Source of the DNA: Holophagales bacterium | GTDB taxonomy: Bacteria > Acidobacteriota > Holophagae > Holophagales > Holophagaceae | Direction of reading: 5' to 3' | DNA: 16,731 bases | NCBI GenBank assembly: GCA_031281385.1 | Contig: JAITFL010000024.1 | Span: forward strand, 1-16,731 | Shown here: in pieces, positions 1 to 6,914 of the stretch | How positions within the stretch are numbered: position 1 is the first letter of the stretch | Layout: each line of letters starts with the position of its first letter | The notes under the pieces: model-generated | Told to the model about the DNA's origin: nothing | The model's input: the letters and a program-made list of their open reading frames with translations, nothing else | The model's database searches: none | Translations under genes and position numbers: made by a program

Positions 1-1508
1 GCATCTATGTTGTACTGGGCTATCTCCTTAGCCGACGTCGCGCTGCGCTCGGCCAGCTTTCTCACTTCCTCGGCGACAACGGCGAAGCCCTTGCCCTGTT
101 CGCCGGCCTTGGCCGCCTCGATGGCGGCGTTCAGCGACAGCAGATTGGTTTGGTTGGCTATCTCTTGGATGACGCCGATGGCCAGAGCTATCTTGCCGGT
201 GGTCGTGGTGATGTCTTCCATTGCCTTCTTGGTTGAGGCTCCCGCTTCGTTGCCTTGGTTGGTGGCATCGAGCGCGGCATCGAGCTGCACCAGCGATGAC
301 TCTGAACCGGCGCTCACTTGGTCAATGGAGGCCGACAGCTCGGTCATGGCGGCGGCCATGCTCTCCGAGCCGCTCCTCTGGTGATCCGCATTCTTGGCTA
401 TCTCGTGGATCGTATGCGACATATCCTCTATGCCAGTGCTTAAGTCGCCGACAATCTCCCTAAGTTCCGTGACCATGTGGCCCAGCGAATCGGCCATGGC
501 TCCGAATTCGTCATTAGACTCGGCCTTGGATTCCACCGTCAGGTTGCCCGTCGCCACTTCGCGCAGCAGCGCGCTGGTCACGCCTATCGGCCTGACGATG
601 CCCACTATGATGCCCCGTGAGATCAGCGACACCACTATGATCACCAAGATGCCCAACAGTGACGCTGAGAGTATTTGCTTCTTAATCATCGTGTTGACTG
701 GGGCCATGTTGACGCCCAAAAAGAGCATTCCGTTCACATTGCCCTCGGCGTCCTTCAGCGGAGTGTAGCTCGTCTGGTAATGTCCGCCAAATATCACGCT
801 TTCGCCCAAGAAACTCTTGCCTTCATTCAGCACCGTCTGTACTACGGCCTTGTTGTCCAGCGTCGTTCCAACGGCCCTTTGGCCATCGGGCTTTTTGAGC
901 GAGGTGGAAACCCTCGTGTTGCCATCGAATATGGTACATTCCGCGCCAAATACTTTTTTGATCTTGTCAACCAGAATGTGCTCTTGTATGTGCGTGTTCC
1001 CGACAGAAACGGCACCTATGACTCTGCCGCCGGCCCTTATGGGGGCGACGCCACGCATGGAGTACCCGGTAAGTTTGCCGTGTTCCATTCCGTTCAGGCT
1101 CTTGCCCAATGACAGCGCGGCCAAGATGCTGGTCGAGTCCTGCTTGTCGCCCGTCTTTTCTGAATGCCCCCTAGCCAGCGTAATGGCCTTTTCGTCCGTG
1201 ATGGTGAGTACTGAGACATTGAAAGTCTCCAAGATGTTCTTCGCCATGCGTTGCATGGCGGCCAAGTCGTTCCTCTGCACGGCCTGCACTAATTCAGGGT
1301 TCGTGGCCAAGGTGTCCGCCGCGGACTGCAGGTGGTTCAGGTCGTCCTGCAGCGACTGGGAAACCATTGTGGTGTCGGCAATGACGTTTTCCTTATCCTG
1401 CTCCTTCAGCGATGAGGCCGCCTGCCAGGTGCATAGCGCCGCCACGACCACTCCGGCCAATACTACGGAGCAGATGTTCATAATTTCGATCTTGCGCTGT
1501 ATCTTCAT
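1..1508 (-). CDS. Methyl-accepting chemotaxis protein (C-terminus cut by window edge)
   Basis: This is a transmembrane chemoreceptor that senses a periplasmic ligand and signals to CheA/CheW. The visible 502 residues show a first membrane helix at about 10-30 and a periplasmic sensor at about 31-275. A second helix lies at about 278-304, followed by a HAMP region at about 300-355 and the methyl-accepting signalling domain from about 360. The sensor's distal part has the cache-like pattern [14 protein letters not shown] (191-204), YQTSYTPL (244-251) and GMLFLGVN (260-267). This resembles the Cache_3-Cache_2 type of MCP sensors. The hairpin tip is nearly canonical: [20 protein letters not shown] at 449-468, then [20 protein letters not shown]. 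The start is the ATG at 1508-1506, preceded by a modest GAGG and followed by a positively charged N-terminus. The gene is divergent from the activase at 1854. The ligand is unknown. The C-terminal methylation helix lies outside the window. Confidence 0.96.
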   Translation of the reverse strand, partial: MKIQRKIEIMNICSVVLAGVVVAALCTWQAASSLKEQDKENVIADTTMVSQSLQDDLNHLQSAADTLATNPELVQAVQRNDLAAMQRMAKNILETFNVSVLTITDEKAITLARGHSEKTGDKQDSTSILAALSLGKSLNGMEHGKLTGYSMRGVAPIRAGGRVIGAVSVGNTHIQEHILVDKIKKVFGAECTIFDGNTRVSTSLKKPDGQRAVGTTLDNKAVVQTVLNEGKSFLGESVIFGGHYQTSYTPLKDAEGNVNGMLFLGVNMAPVNTMIKKQILSASLLGILVIIVVSLISRGIIVGIVRPIGVTSALLREVATGNLTVESKAESNDEFGAMADSLGHMVTELREIVGDLSTGIEDMSHTIHEIAKNADHQRSGSESMAAAMTELSASIDQVSAGSESSLVQLDAALDATNQGNEAGASTKKAMEDITTTTGKIALAIGVIQEIANQTNLLSLNAAIEAAKAGEQGKGFAVVAEEVRKLAERSATSAKEIAQYNID

Positions 1509-1566
1509 CTTGCGACCTCGCAGAAAAAAGGGGGTAAGTGAAAGAATTTGGCTGGTGCGTATGCAA

Positions 1567-1597
1567 GCATCCTTATTAAGAACTAGCAAAAGGATGC
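1567..1597. repeat. Inverted repeat upstream of the chemoreceptor gene
   Basis: The arms GCATCCTT (1567-1574) and AAGGATGC (1590-1597) are perfectly complementary over 8 bp around a 15-nt AT-rich spacer. The repeat lies about 60-90 bp upstream of the chemoreceptor start, in its leader or promoter. It could be a hairpin in the 5' leader or a regulator site. No T-tract follows on either strand, so it is not an intrinsic terminator. Confidence 0.5.
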
Positions 1598-1687
1598 AAT
1601 ACAAATGTTAGCACATAAACCAATCAATAGATTCTGATGTTGAATGTCCACTTCTTAAAATTTGTCTTGAATCATGGAGTATTTCCC

Positions 1688-1716
1688 TTGACAGGAAATT
1701 TTGCTTGTGCCACAAT
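1688..1716 (+). promoter_or_regulatory. Sigma-70-type promoter of the activase gene
   Basis: A perfect -35 box TTGACA (1688-1693) is separated by exactly 17 bp from a -10 box CACAAT (1711-1716). The predicted transcription start is around 1723-1725, which gives a leader of roughly 130 nt before the activase start at 1854. The same arrangement, with the same flanking CTTGNNCCAYAATTCAAC bases, occurs before the TetR operon at 6138-6166. That repetition makes a chance match unlikely. Confidence 0.8.
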
Positions 1717-1732
1717 TCAACACATGTTGAAT
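1715..1732. promoter_or_regulatory. TetR-type operator, copy 1
   Basis: The site ATTCAACACATGTTGAAT is an inverted repeat with 7-bp arms (ATTCAAC/GTTGAAT) around a 4-bp centre. It overlaps the end of the -10 box and the expected transcription start, where a bound repressor would block RNA polymerase. Copy 2 at 6165-6182 shares TTCAAC-N4-GTTGAA and sits at the same distance from its promoter, immediately upstream of and overlapping the TetR gene start. Binding by that TetR protein is inferred from this pairing. Confidence 0.75.
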
Positions 1733-1792
1733 ATAAATAGACAGGGTTTGCCAAAATACGATTGGGGAAAGGCGCTTCAAGAGTGCTTATGA
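1724..1792 (+). CDS. Possible 22-residue leader peptide (leaderless mini-ORF)
   Basis: An ATG at 1724 lies at the predicted transcription start of the activase promoter and opens a 22-codon frame ending TGA at 1790-1792. It begins MLNINRQGLPKYDWGK. There is no Shine-Dalgarno, so translation would have to be leaderless. The start occupies exactly the position of the TetR start (ATG 6174) in the second promoter-operator module, and both peptides begin ML with LP at residues 9-10. This may be a leader peptide, a relic of a duplicated regulator N-terminus, or chance. Confidence 0.3.
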   Translation: MLNINRQGLPKYDWGKALQECL

Positions 1793-1842
1793 AACGTGCA
1801 GTCAACGCTAACATGCACCGCCTAGCCACATTTGTGGCATAA
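1789..1842 (+). CDS. Possible 17-residue mini-ORF overlapping the leader ORF
   Basis: An ATG at 1789 overlaps the preceding mini-ORF stop as ATGA and opens a 17-codon frame ending TAA at 1840-1842, 11 nt before the activase start. It begins MKRAVNANMHRLATFVA. No Shine-Dalgarno is visible, so only translational coupling could start it. Together the two mini-ORFs would carry ribosomes almost to the activase ATG, which also lacks a clear Shine-Dalgarno. A frame this short may easily be chance. Confidence 0.2.
   Translation: MKRAVNANMHRLATFVA
1825..1838 (+). repeat. Short hairpin just upstream of the activase start
   Basis: The sequence GCCACATTTGTGGC is an inverted repeat with 6-bp arms and a 2-nt centre (or 5-bp arms with a 4-nt loop). 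It ends 15 nt before the ATG at 1854, so in the mRNA it would sit at the edge of the ribosome-binding region. It could modulate initiation or serve as a protein site. Function is not established. Confidence 0.4.
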
Positions 1843-1853
1843 TAAATCATGTT

Positions 1854-4800
1854 ATGAAAAGCATGGGTCTGGATATAGGCTCCACGACACTGAAAGCCGT
1901 GATGCTCGATGAAGGCGGCGGCTTGGCCTTTTGCCGATACGTGAGGCACAACGCCGACGTTCCCAGTGTCTTGGACTCCGCATTGCGGGACGCAGCCGAA
2001 ACTGCGGGCGGGGAATCTGTCCGCCTAGCGGTCACGGGTTCTGTCGGCATGGGGCTGGCTCAACGCCTCGAATTGCCTTTCATTCAAGAGGTCGCGTCAG
2101 CACTAGTCTTCATCCGCCGCCTTCACCAGGACATTTCAACCCTTATAGACATCGGCGGGGAAGACGCAAAGATCATCTTTATGAAGCGGGACGGAAGCGT
2201 TGATCTGCGCATGAATGGCGCATGCGCCGGAGGGACGGGGGCTTTCCTCGACCAGATGGCCATTTTGCTGGGCGTTGACCTAGATGGCATGAACGAACTG
2301 GCGTTGGCCTCAAATACAATCCTTCCCATAGCGTCACGCTGCGGCGTTTTTTCCAAAACCGACGTGCAAAACCTGATCAGCGCCAACATTCCCCGCGAAG
2401 ACATCGCCGCCTCTATCTTTCATGCCGTTGCCCTGCAAGCGACATCTGCCCTTTCACGCGGCTGCGAGATAGAGCCAAAAGTTTTTCTCTGCGGCGGCCC
2501 GCTCACCTTCCTTCCAGCGCTGCGAAGGGCCTTTGCCGGATGTCTCCAACTTCCGTCAGATGATTTCATCACGCCCGAATTCGCCCATCTGGTTCCGGCT
2601 TGGGGAGCCGCGTTAGAAGCGGCCAGAAACTCGACGGGAGAAAAGGCTTTCACGTTGGATGACGTTGCGCAATCGGCCAGAAATGTTGTTTATGACAACG
2701 ACGGGGCCGCCTCACTGCCGCCTCTTTTCCCTTGCGAAAGCGAATATGAAAAGTGGCAACAGCAAAAGAGCCTAGACGCCCTGCCAACGGCTTCACTATC
2801 TGAACCTTGCCAAGAAGCCTACCTTGGCATAGACTCTGGTTCCACCACAACCAAGATAGTGGCCACCAACGCCAGCGGCGAAATCATATTTGGGCGCTGC
2901 ACTGCAAACGATGGCAACCCACTCGAAGCGGCGCGCACAGGGCTTGATGCGCTGGCCAGAGAGATGCCGGGGCTGCGAATTGCCGCAGCAGCAGCAACTG
3001 GCTATGGTGAGGATCTGCTAAAAGCGGCCTTTGGGCTAGATTTTGGCTTGATCGAAACGGTGGCCCACTACCTTTCGGCAAGGCGGCTCTTCCCAGGCGT
3101 CTCGTTTATCCTGGACATCGGCGGCCAAGACATGAAGGCCATCTTCGTCTCCAACGGCGCACTGGTTCGCACCGAGATCAACGAAGCGTGTTCGTCTGGC
3201 TGCGGTTCGTTTATAGAAACTTTCGCGCGGTCGCTGGGCCATTCTGCTGCCGATTTCGCCAGCCTGGCCTGCCGCGCAAAGGCCCCGGCCGACCTTGGCA
3301 CGCGCTGCACTGTGTTTATGAACTCAAAAGTCAAACAGGCACTGCGCGAAGGCTCGGGCGCGGATGACATCGCCGCAGGGCTGGCGTACTCCGTAGCCAA
3401 AAATTGCCTTTTCAAGGTACTCAAACTGCGCCATGCGGAAGAGTTGGGAGACAAAATTGTCGTTCAAGGCGGCGCGATGCGCAGCGACGCCATCGTAGCT
3501 GCCTTTGAGCAATTGGCCGGGCGCTCTGTCCATCGCACGGACAAGCCCGAACTGATGGGCGCCTATGGAGCGGCAATTTTCGCCGCCGACCACGCCGCAG
3601 CCGCAGTGCCGCGCCCACTTGGCGACATGATTGATATTCCGCCACCCAAGCGCTCGGCCCTGCAGTGCCGCGGCTGCGAAAACCAATGCGCCATAACAAA
3701 ATACGCATTCACCGGAAATGCGACTTACGTTTCGGGCAACAAGTGCGAAAAGATTTTCCATAACCGTGGCTCGGCGCCAGTCCACGGTGCCAACATGTAC
3801 ATAGAAAAGCTGCGCCTGCTGTTTGACCGCCCAGAAATGCCAGAGCCAGATGGAAGGCCTGTCTTGGGCATTCCGCGCATACTTAACATGTATGAGGAGT
3901 ACCCATTTTGGCATGCCCTGTTCAATGCCAGTGGCATAAAGACTATACTCTCCGATCACTCTTCATTCGGGCTTTTCGAATCTGGCGCGCGCTGCGTGAT
4001 GTCGGACAACCTCTGCTTCCCCGCCAAGCTGACGCACGGCCACATACTGAACTTGGCCGACCGAGGGGTTGACCGCATTTTTATGCCGTACGTGGTGCAT
4101 GAAAAACAGGATTGCGCCAGCGAAGCCAACAGTTTCAACTGCCCCATCGTCTCGGGCTACTGCGACGTGATAAAGAGTTCTACCAACACGAACATTCCCA
4201 TAGATTCTCCAGAGGTCACATTCAAGGACAGAAAATTGCTTTCCCAAGCTTGCCGCAGCTATCTGCGCGGACTTGGAGTAAAAGAATCCATAGCCGCTCA
4301 AGCGTTCCAAAAAGCGGAGCGGGCGCAAGCCGAATATGAGGCCCAAGTGCAGCGGCTGAATCTTGACGCGTTCCAAAGAGCGAAAGACGCGGAACGCCCC
4401 ATAGTATTGCTTGCCGGGCGGCCATATCACGCAGACCCCCTAATTCAGCACAAGGCCGCAGAGATGATAGCCTCGCTAGGCGCAGACGTCCTGACCGATG
4501 ACATTGTGCGCGGCACGGCCACTGATGCCGTGCCCGAAACTGACGGCCATTTGGTGAGGCAGTGGACATACGTAAACCGCATCCTGCGGGCGGCAGAATG
4601 GGCGAGCCAGCAGAGGCCCAACGTGCAGTTCGCGGAGCTCACTTCTTTCGGCTGCGGCCCCGACGCTTTTTTGCAGGAAGAAGTGGCCGACATACTTCAA
4701 AGACGCGGCAAGCCGCTGACGCTACTAAAAATTGACGACATGACAAGCGCCGGCTCTCTAAAGCTAAGGGTGCGCTCGCTGGTTGAAAGCAGCCGCCATA

Positions 4801-6080
4801 GGAAAAACGATGCCACAACAGCAACCGCAAATGCGCCAGAGCCGCTCCAAACTGTGAGATTTTTCAGCGCGTCAGACCGAGGGCGCACCCTTCTGGTTCC
4901 GTTCATGAGCGAGTATATAGCCCCGCTCCTGCCGCCTTTGGGCCGGCTGGCGGGCTACAAGATAGAGTGCCTGCCAGAGAGCACAAGTGAAACTGCTGAA
5001 ATAGGGCTGCGCTATGCAAACAACGAAGTATGCTATCCAGCGACGCTTATCATCGGCGACGTAATACACGCTTTGCAAACAGGCAGACACGACACATCAA
5101 AAACTGCCGTGCTGCTTAGCCAAACAGGGGGCCAATGCCGCGCTTCCAACTATATAGCCCTATTGAGAAGCGCCATGGCCCAAGCCGGTTTTGCCAACGT
5201 GCCGGTGTTGAGCATGGGGTTTGTCGAAAAGTCCAAGGGCCTTGGCATCAACTGGCTCAAAATACTTCCTGCGGCCTTTGCGGCGGTGCTGTACTCGGAC
5301 AGCATTTCTAAGTTCCACCACGCCACGGCAGTCCGCGAAAAAGAGCCTGGGCTTGCCAAATCTCTGACCGACAAATACCTGCGCCTCGCAGGGCCCTCAC
5401 TTGAGCGCGGCGACCGCGACGAGCTTTATGCACTGCTTGGCGACGCTGCATTGGAGTATGACGCCGCAGCCAGCGACGCAATTTTGCCCAAGGTGGGCAT
5501 AGTCGGCGAAATATTCCTGAAGCTCAATTCCTTTGCCAATAGATTTGCGTCCAAATGGCTGATGGATCGCGGGGTGGAAGTGGTGCCGCCGGGGCTGTTC
5601 CAATTTTTCATGCAGGCATTCGTCAACCTTCGCGCCAACACCGAGCTAAATCTGGCGCGCCCCACTCTATCTGATTTTCTTGTCCGCAGCGCATATCCTT
5701 GGGCCGCACGACAAGTCGCCCGTGTAAACGCCATGGGGCGCAGGTTCAGGCATTTCGTGCCATTCCCCGATATATTCGATGAAGCTGCGGGCGGAGCCCA
5801 AATCGTCAGCCTCGCCGCCCAGTTCGGAGAGGGATGGCTGCTGCCGGCGGAAACCCTTTCCTTTGCCAAAAACGGCGTCCCCAATGTGCTATGCCTGCAA
5901 CCATTTGGCTGCATCTCCAATCACATAGTCGCCAAGGGCGTTGAAAAACGAATAAAGGCCCTCTGCCCCGGCGTCAACCTGCTGGCGCTGGACTACGACG
6001 GCGGAACAAGCCAAGTCAACATAACCAACCGGCTGCTGCTGTTTTTGGACAGCATTGAGCGACGGGCCTGGCTGGCGTGA
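1854..6080 (+). CDS. Giant acyl-CoA dehydratase activase-related protein (two activase modules + DUF2229/HgdB-like region)
   Basis: This 1408-residue fusion belongs to the 2-hydroxyacyl-CoA dehydratase activase group, ATP-driven [4Fe-4S] electron donors of anaerobes. Module 1 (about 4-260) has the ASKHA nucleotide motif GLDIGSTT (5-12) and IDIGGEDAK (98-106), with cysteines C124 (NGACAGGTG) and C163 (SRCGVF). Module 2 (about 323-580) repeats this with GIDSGSTT (325-332), LDIGGQDMK (420-428), C446 and C485. Both cysteine pairs are 39 apart, the spacing of the cluster ligands in HgdC. A cysteine-rich linker follows (C605, C608, C612, C631). Then comes a DUF2229/HgdB-like region with C714, C721, C754, C763 and C770, the motif LLAGRPYHADP (852-862), and a C-terminal HgdB-like part with QTGGQCRASNY (1090-1100) and QPFGCISNH (1349-1357). 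The protein is cytoplasmic. The ATG at 1854 is the first possible start; ATG 1863 is an alternative, and neither has a clear Shine-Dalgarno. The substrate is unknown and no separate dehydratase subunits lie nearby. Confidence 0.92.
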   Translation: MKSMGLDIGSTTLKAVMLDEGGGLAFCRYVRHNADVPSVLDSALRDAAETAGGESVRLAVTGSVGMGLAQRLELPFIQEVASALVFIRRLHQDISTLIDIGGEDAKIIFMKRDGSVDLRMNGACAGGTGAFLDQMAILLGVDLDGMNELALASNTILPIASRCGVFSKTDVQNLISANIPREDIAASIFHAVALQATSALSRGCEIEPKVFLCGGPLTFLPALRRAFAGCLQLPSDDFITPEFAHLVPAWGAALEAARNSTGEKAFTLDDVAQSARNVVYDNDGAASLPPLFPCESEYEKWQQQKSLDALPTASLSEPCQEAYLGIDSGSTTTKIVATNASGEIIFGRCTANDGNPLEAARTGLDALAREMPGLRIAAAAATGYGEDLLKAAFGLDFGLIETVAHYLSARRLFPGVSFILDIGGQDMKAIFVSNGALVRTEINEACSSGCGSFIETFARSLGHSAADFASLACRAKAPADLGTRCTVFMNSKVKQALREGSGADDIAAGLAYSVAKNCLFKVLKLRHAEELGDKIVVQGGAMRSDAIVAAFEQLAGRSVHRTDKPELMGAYGAAIFAADHAAAAVPRPLGDMIDIPPPKRSALQCRGCENQCAITKYAFTGNATYVSGNKCEKIFHNRGSAPVHGANMYIEKLRLLFDRPEMPEPDGRPVLGIPRILNMYEEYPFWHALFNASGIKTILSDHSSFGLFESGARCVMSDNLCFPAKLTHGHILNLADRGVDRIFMPYVVHEKQDCASEANSFNCPIVSGYCDVIKSSTNTNIPIDSPEVTFKDRKLLSQACRSYLRGLGVKESIAAQAFQKAERAQAEYEAQVQRLNLDAFQRAKDAERPIVLLAGRPYHADPLIQHKAAEMIASLGADVLTDDIVRGTATDAVPETDGHLVRQWTYVNRILRAAEWASQQRPNVQFAELTSFGCGPDAFLQEEVADILQRRGKPLTLLKIDDMTSAGSLKLRVRSLVESSRHRKNDATTATANAPEPLQTVRFFSASDRGRTLLVPFMSEYIAPLLPPLGRLAGYKIECLPESTSETAEIGLRYANNEVCYPATLIIGDVIHALQTGRHDTSKTAVLLSQTGGQCRASNYIALLRSAMAQAGFANVPVLSMGFVEKSKGLGINWLKILPAAFAAVLYSDSISKFHHATAVREKEPGLAKSLTDKYLRLAGPSLERGDRDELYALLGDAALEYDAAASDAILPKVGIVGEIFLKLNSFANRFASKWLMDRGVEVVPPGLFQFFMQAFVNLRANTELNLARPTLSDFLVRSAYPWAARQVARVNAMGRRFRHFVPFPDIFDEAAGGAQIVSLAAQFGEGWLLPAETLSFAKNGVPNVLCLQPFGCISNHIVAKGVEKRIKALCPGVNLLALDYDGGTSQVNITNRLLLFLDSIERRAWLA

Positions 6081-6137
6081 TACGGGTTTTGGTTGATGTG
6101 ATTGTCAATTCCAGTCATAGCCGCAACAGATTTCTCC

Positions 6138-6166
6138 TTGACAGCCCCCGCCCCTTGCCCCATAAT
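6138..6166 (+). promoter_or_regulatory. Sigma-70-type promoter of the TetR/efflux operon
   Basis: The -35 box TTGACA (6138-6143) is followed after 17 bp by the -10 box CATAAT (6161-6166). Transcription should start about 6172-6174, on or beside the ATG at 6174, which implies a leaderless mRNA for the regulator. The layout is the same as at 1688-1716, including the shared TTGACAG and CTTGNNCCAYAATTCAAC bases, although the first half of the spacer is very C-rich here and A/T-rich in the other copy. Confidence 0.8.
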
Positions 6167-6182
6167 TCAACGTATGTTGAAA
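6165..6182. promoter_or_regulatory. TetR-type operator, copy 2 (autoregulation)
   Basis: The site ATTCAACGTATGTTGAAA is an inverted repeat TTCAAC-N4-GTTGAA. It overlaps the -10 box, the predicted transcription start and the first codons of the regulator gene. TetR-family proteins commonly repress their own promoters through such sites. The site matches copy 1 at 1715-1732 in both arms and differs only in the central bases and the last position. Confidence 0.77.
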
Positions 6183-6914
6183 ATGACCAAAGAGGACTTG
6201 CCGCAAAAGGGGCATCGGGGGCCTAAAGCTGTCAGGGTGGAGCCTTCCGCCATACTGGACGCTGCCCAAGTTGTGTTTGCCAGGGACGGAGTGAAACTTG
6301 GCAGCGTACGCGCCATAGCAAAAGAGGCCCAGTGCGACCCCAGTTTGCTGTATTACCACTTTGAAAACAAAGATGCCATATTCACGGCGCTCATGGAGCG
6401 CAAATTTTCAAAGCTGATACCAGACCTAGAAGCCGTAGCAGAAACATGCGCCTTAATGCGCAAAACAGAGGGCCTCGCCGAACCCATAAAAAACGAGAAT
6501 GGCCGCACACCCTTGCAAGAGGCACTGTGGCAGACAATGATGGTACTCTACAAGCACCTGATGGACGACGCGGGCTATAGGGCAATGGTGCGCGGAAAGG
6601 TCATGGCCAGCAATGGCGTTTCAGATTGCTGGAAGCAATACATATCCGATGCAACCAAACTTTTAAGCAGTTATTTTGAGTGGGGGATAAAATCGGGCGA
6701 GTTGAGGGACGACATTGACGTTGCCGCGACCACGTTTTTCTTTTTGAGGTTTTATTTAGAACTGATGGACGTCTTTCCGCAGTACTGCACAATTTTTCTT
6801 AATGTCCCACCCGACGAGGCTTTCCCAAGGGCAGAGGAACAATGGTTCAATCTATTTTGGGCAGGGATAGCAAATAATGCCGCGCCAAAAGGGCCGGAAG
6901 GGAGCACAGCATGA
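6174..6914 (+). CDS. TetR/AcrR-family transcriptional regulator
   Basis: This DNA-binding repressor probably senses a small ligand. The N-terminal domain holds the TetR signature: AILDAAQVVFARDGVKLGSV (26-45), then AIAKEAQCDPSLLYYHFENK (47-66) with the recognition helix and the typical LYYHF-NK ending. Residues from about 80 form the helical ligand/dimer domain, with no motif I can tie to a ligand. I place the start at ATG 6174 (246 residues). It lies at the predicted transcription start, is not preceded by a Shine-Dalgarno and so fits leaderless translation. ATG 6183 is an equally possible start, while a TTG at 6102 would lie upstream of the promoter. The gene heads the ybhGFSR-like operon and its stop overlaps the next ATG (ATGA), the place occupied by cecR in E. 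coli. The flanking operators suggest it represses itself and the activase gene. Confidence 0.9.
   Translation: MLKMTKEDLPQKGHRGPKAVRVEPSAILDAAQVVFARDGVKLGSVRAIAKEAQCDPSLLYYHFENKDAIFTALMERKFSKLIPDLEAVAETCALMRKTEGLAEPIKNENGRTPLQEALWQTMMVLYKHLMDDAGYRAMVRGKVMASNGVSDCWKQYISDATKLLSSYFEWGIKSGELRDDIDVAATTFFFLRFYLELMDVFPQYCTIFLNVPPDEAFPRAEEQWFNLFWAGIANNAAPKGPEGSTA

Larger units (their letters stand above)
1509..1853. other. Divergent intergenic region (345 bp)
   Basis: This spacer separates the chemoreceptor (minus strand) from the giant activase (plus strand). It holds a plus-strand promoter with an overlapping operator (1688-1732), two overlapping mini-ORFs (1724-1792 and 1789-1842), a long-armed inverted repeat on the chemoreceptor side (1567-1597) and a short hairpin close to the activase start (1825-1838). 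I could not identify a convincing sigma-70 or sigma-28 promoter for the chemoreceptor on the minus strand. No tRNA or other structured RNA was recognised. Confidence 0.8.

Noticed and set aside
817..1611. 264-codon plus-strand open frame
   Set aside because: It lies opposite the chemoreceptor gene, and its Ser/Cys/Leu-rich translation has no recognisable features; the minus strand encodes an unmistakable MCP.
1628..1645. Third TetR operator around TGTTGAAT (1638-1645)
   Set aside because: Only the right half-site is present; the left half at the required spacing does not match ATTCAAC.
3324..3959. 211-codon minus-strand open frame
   Set aside because: It is a shadow of the activase coding sequence, with no ribosome site and no domain pattern.
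6102..6173. TTG 6102 as start of the TetR gene (24 extra residues)
   Set aside because: It lies upstream of the TTGACA/CATAAT promoter, so it would not be on the main transcript, and the extra residues show no TetR-like features.
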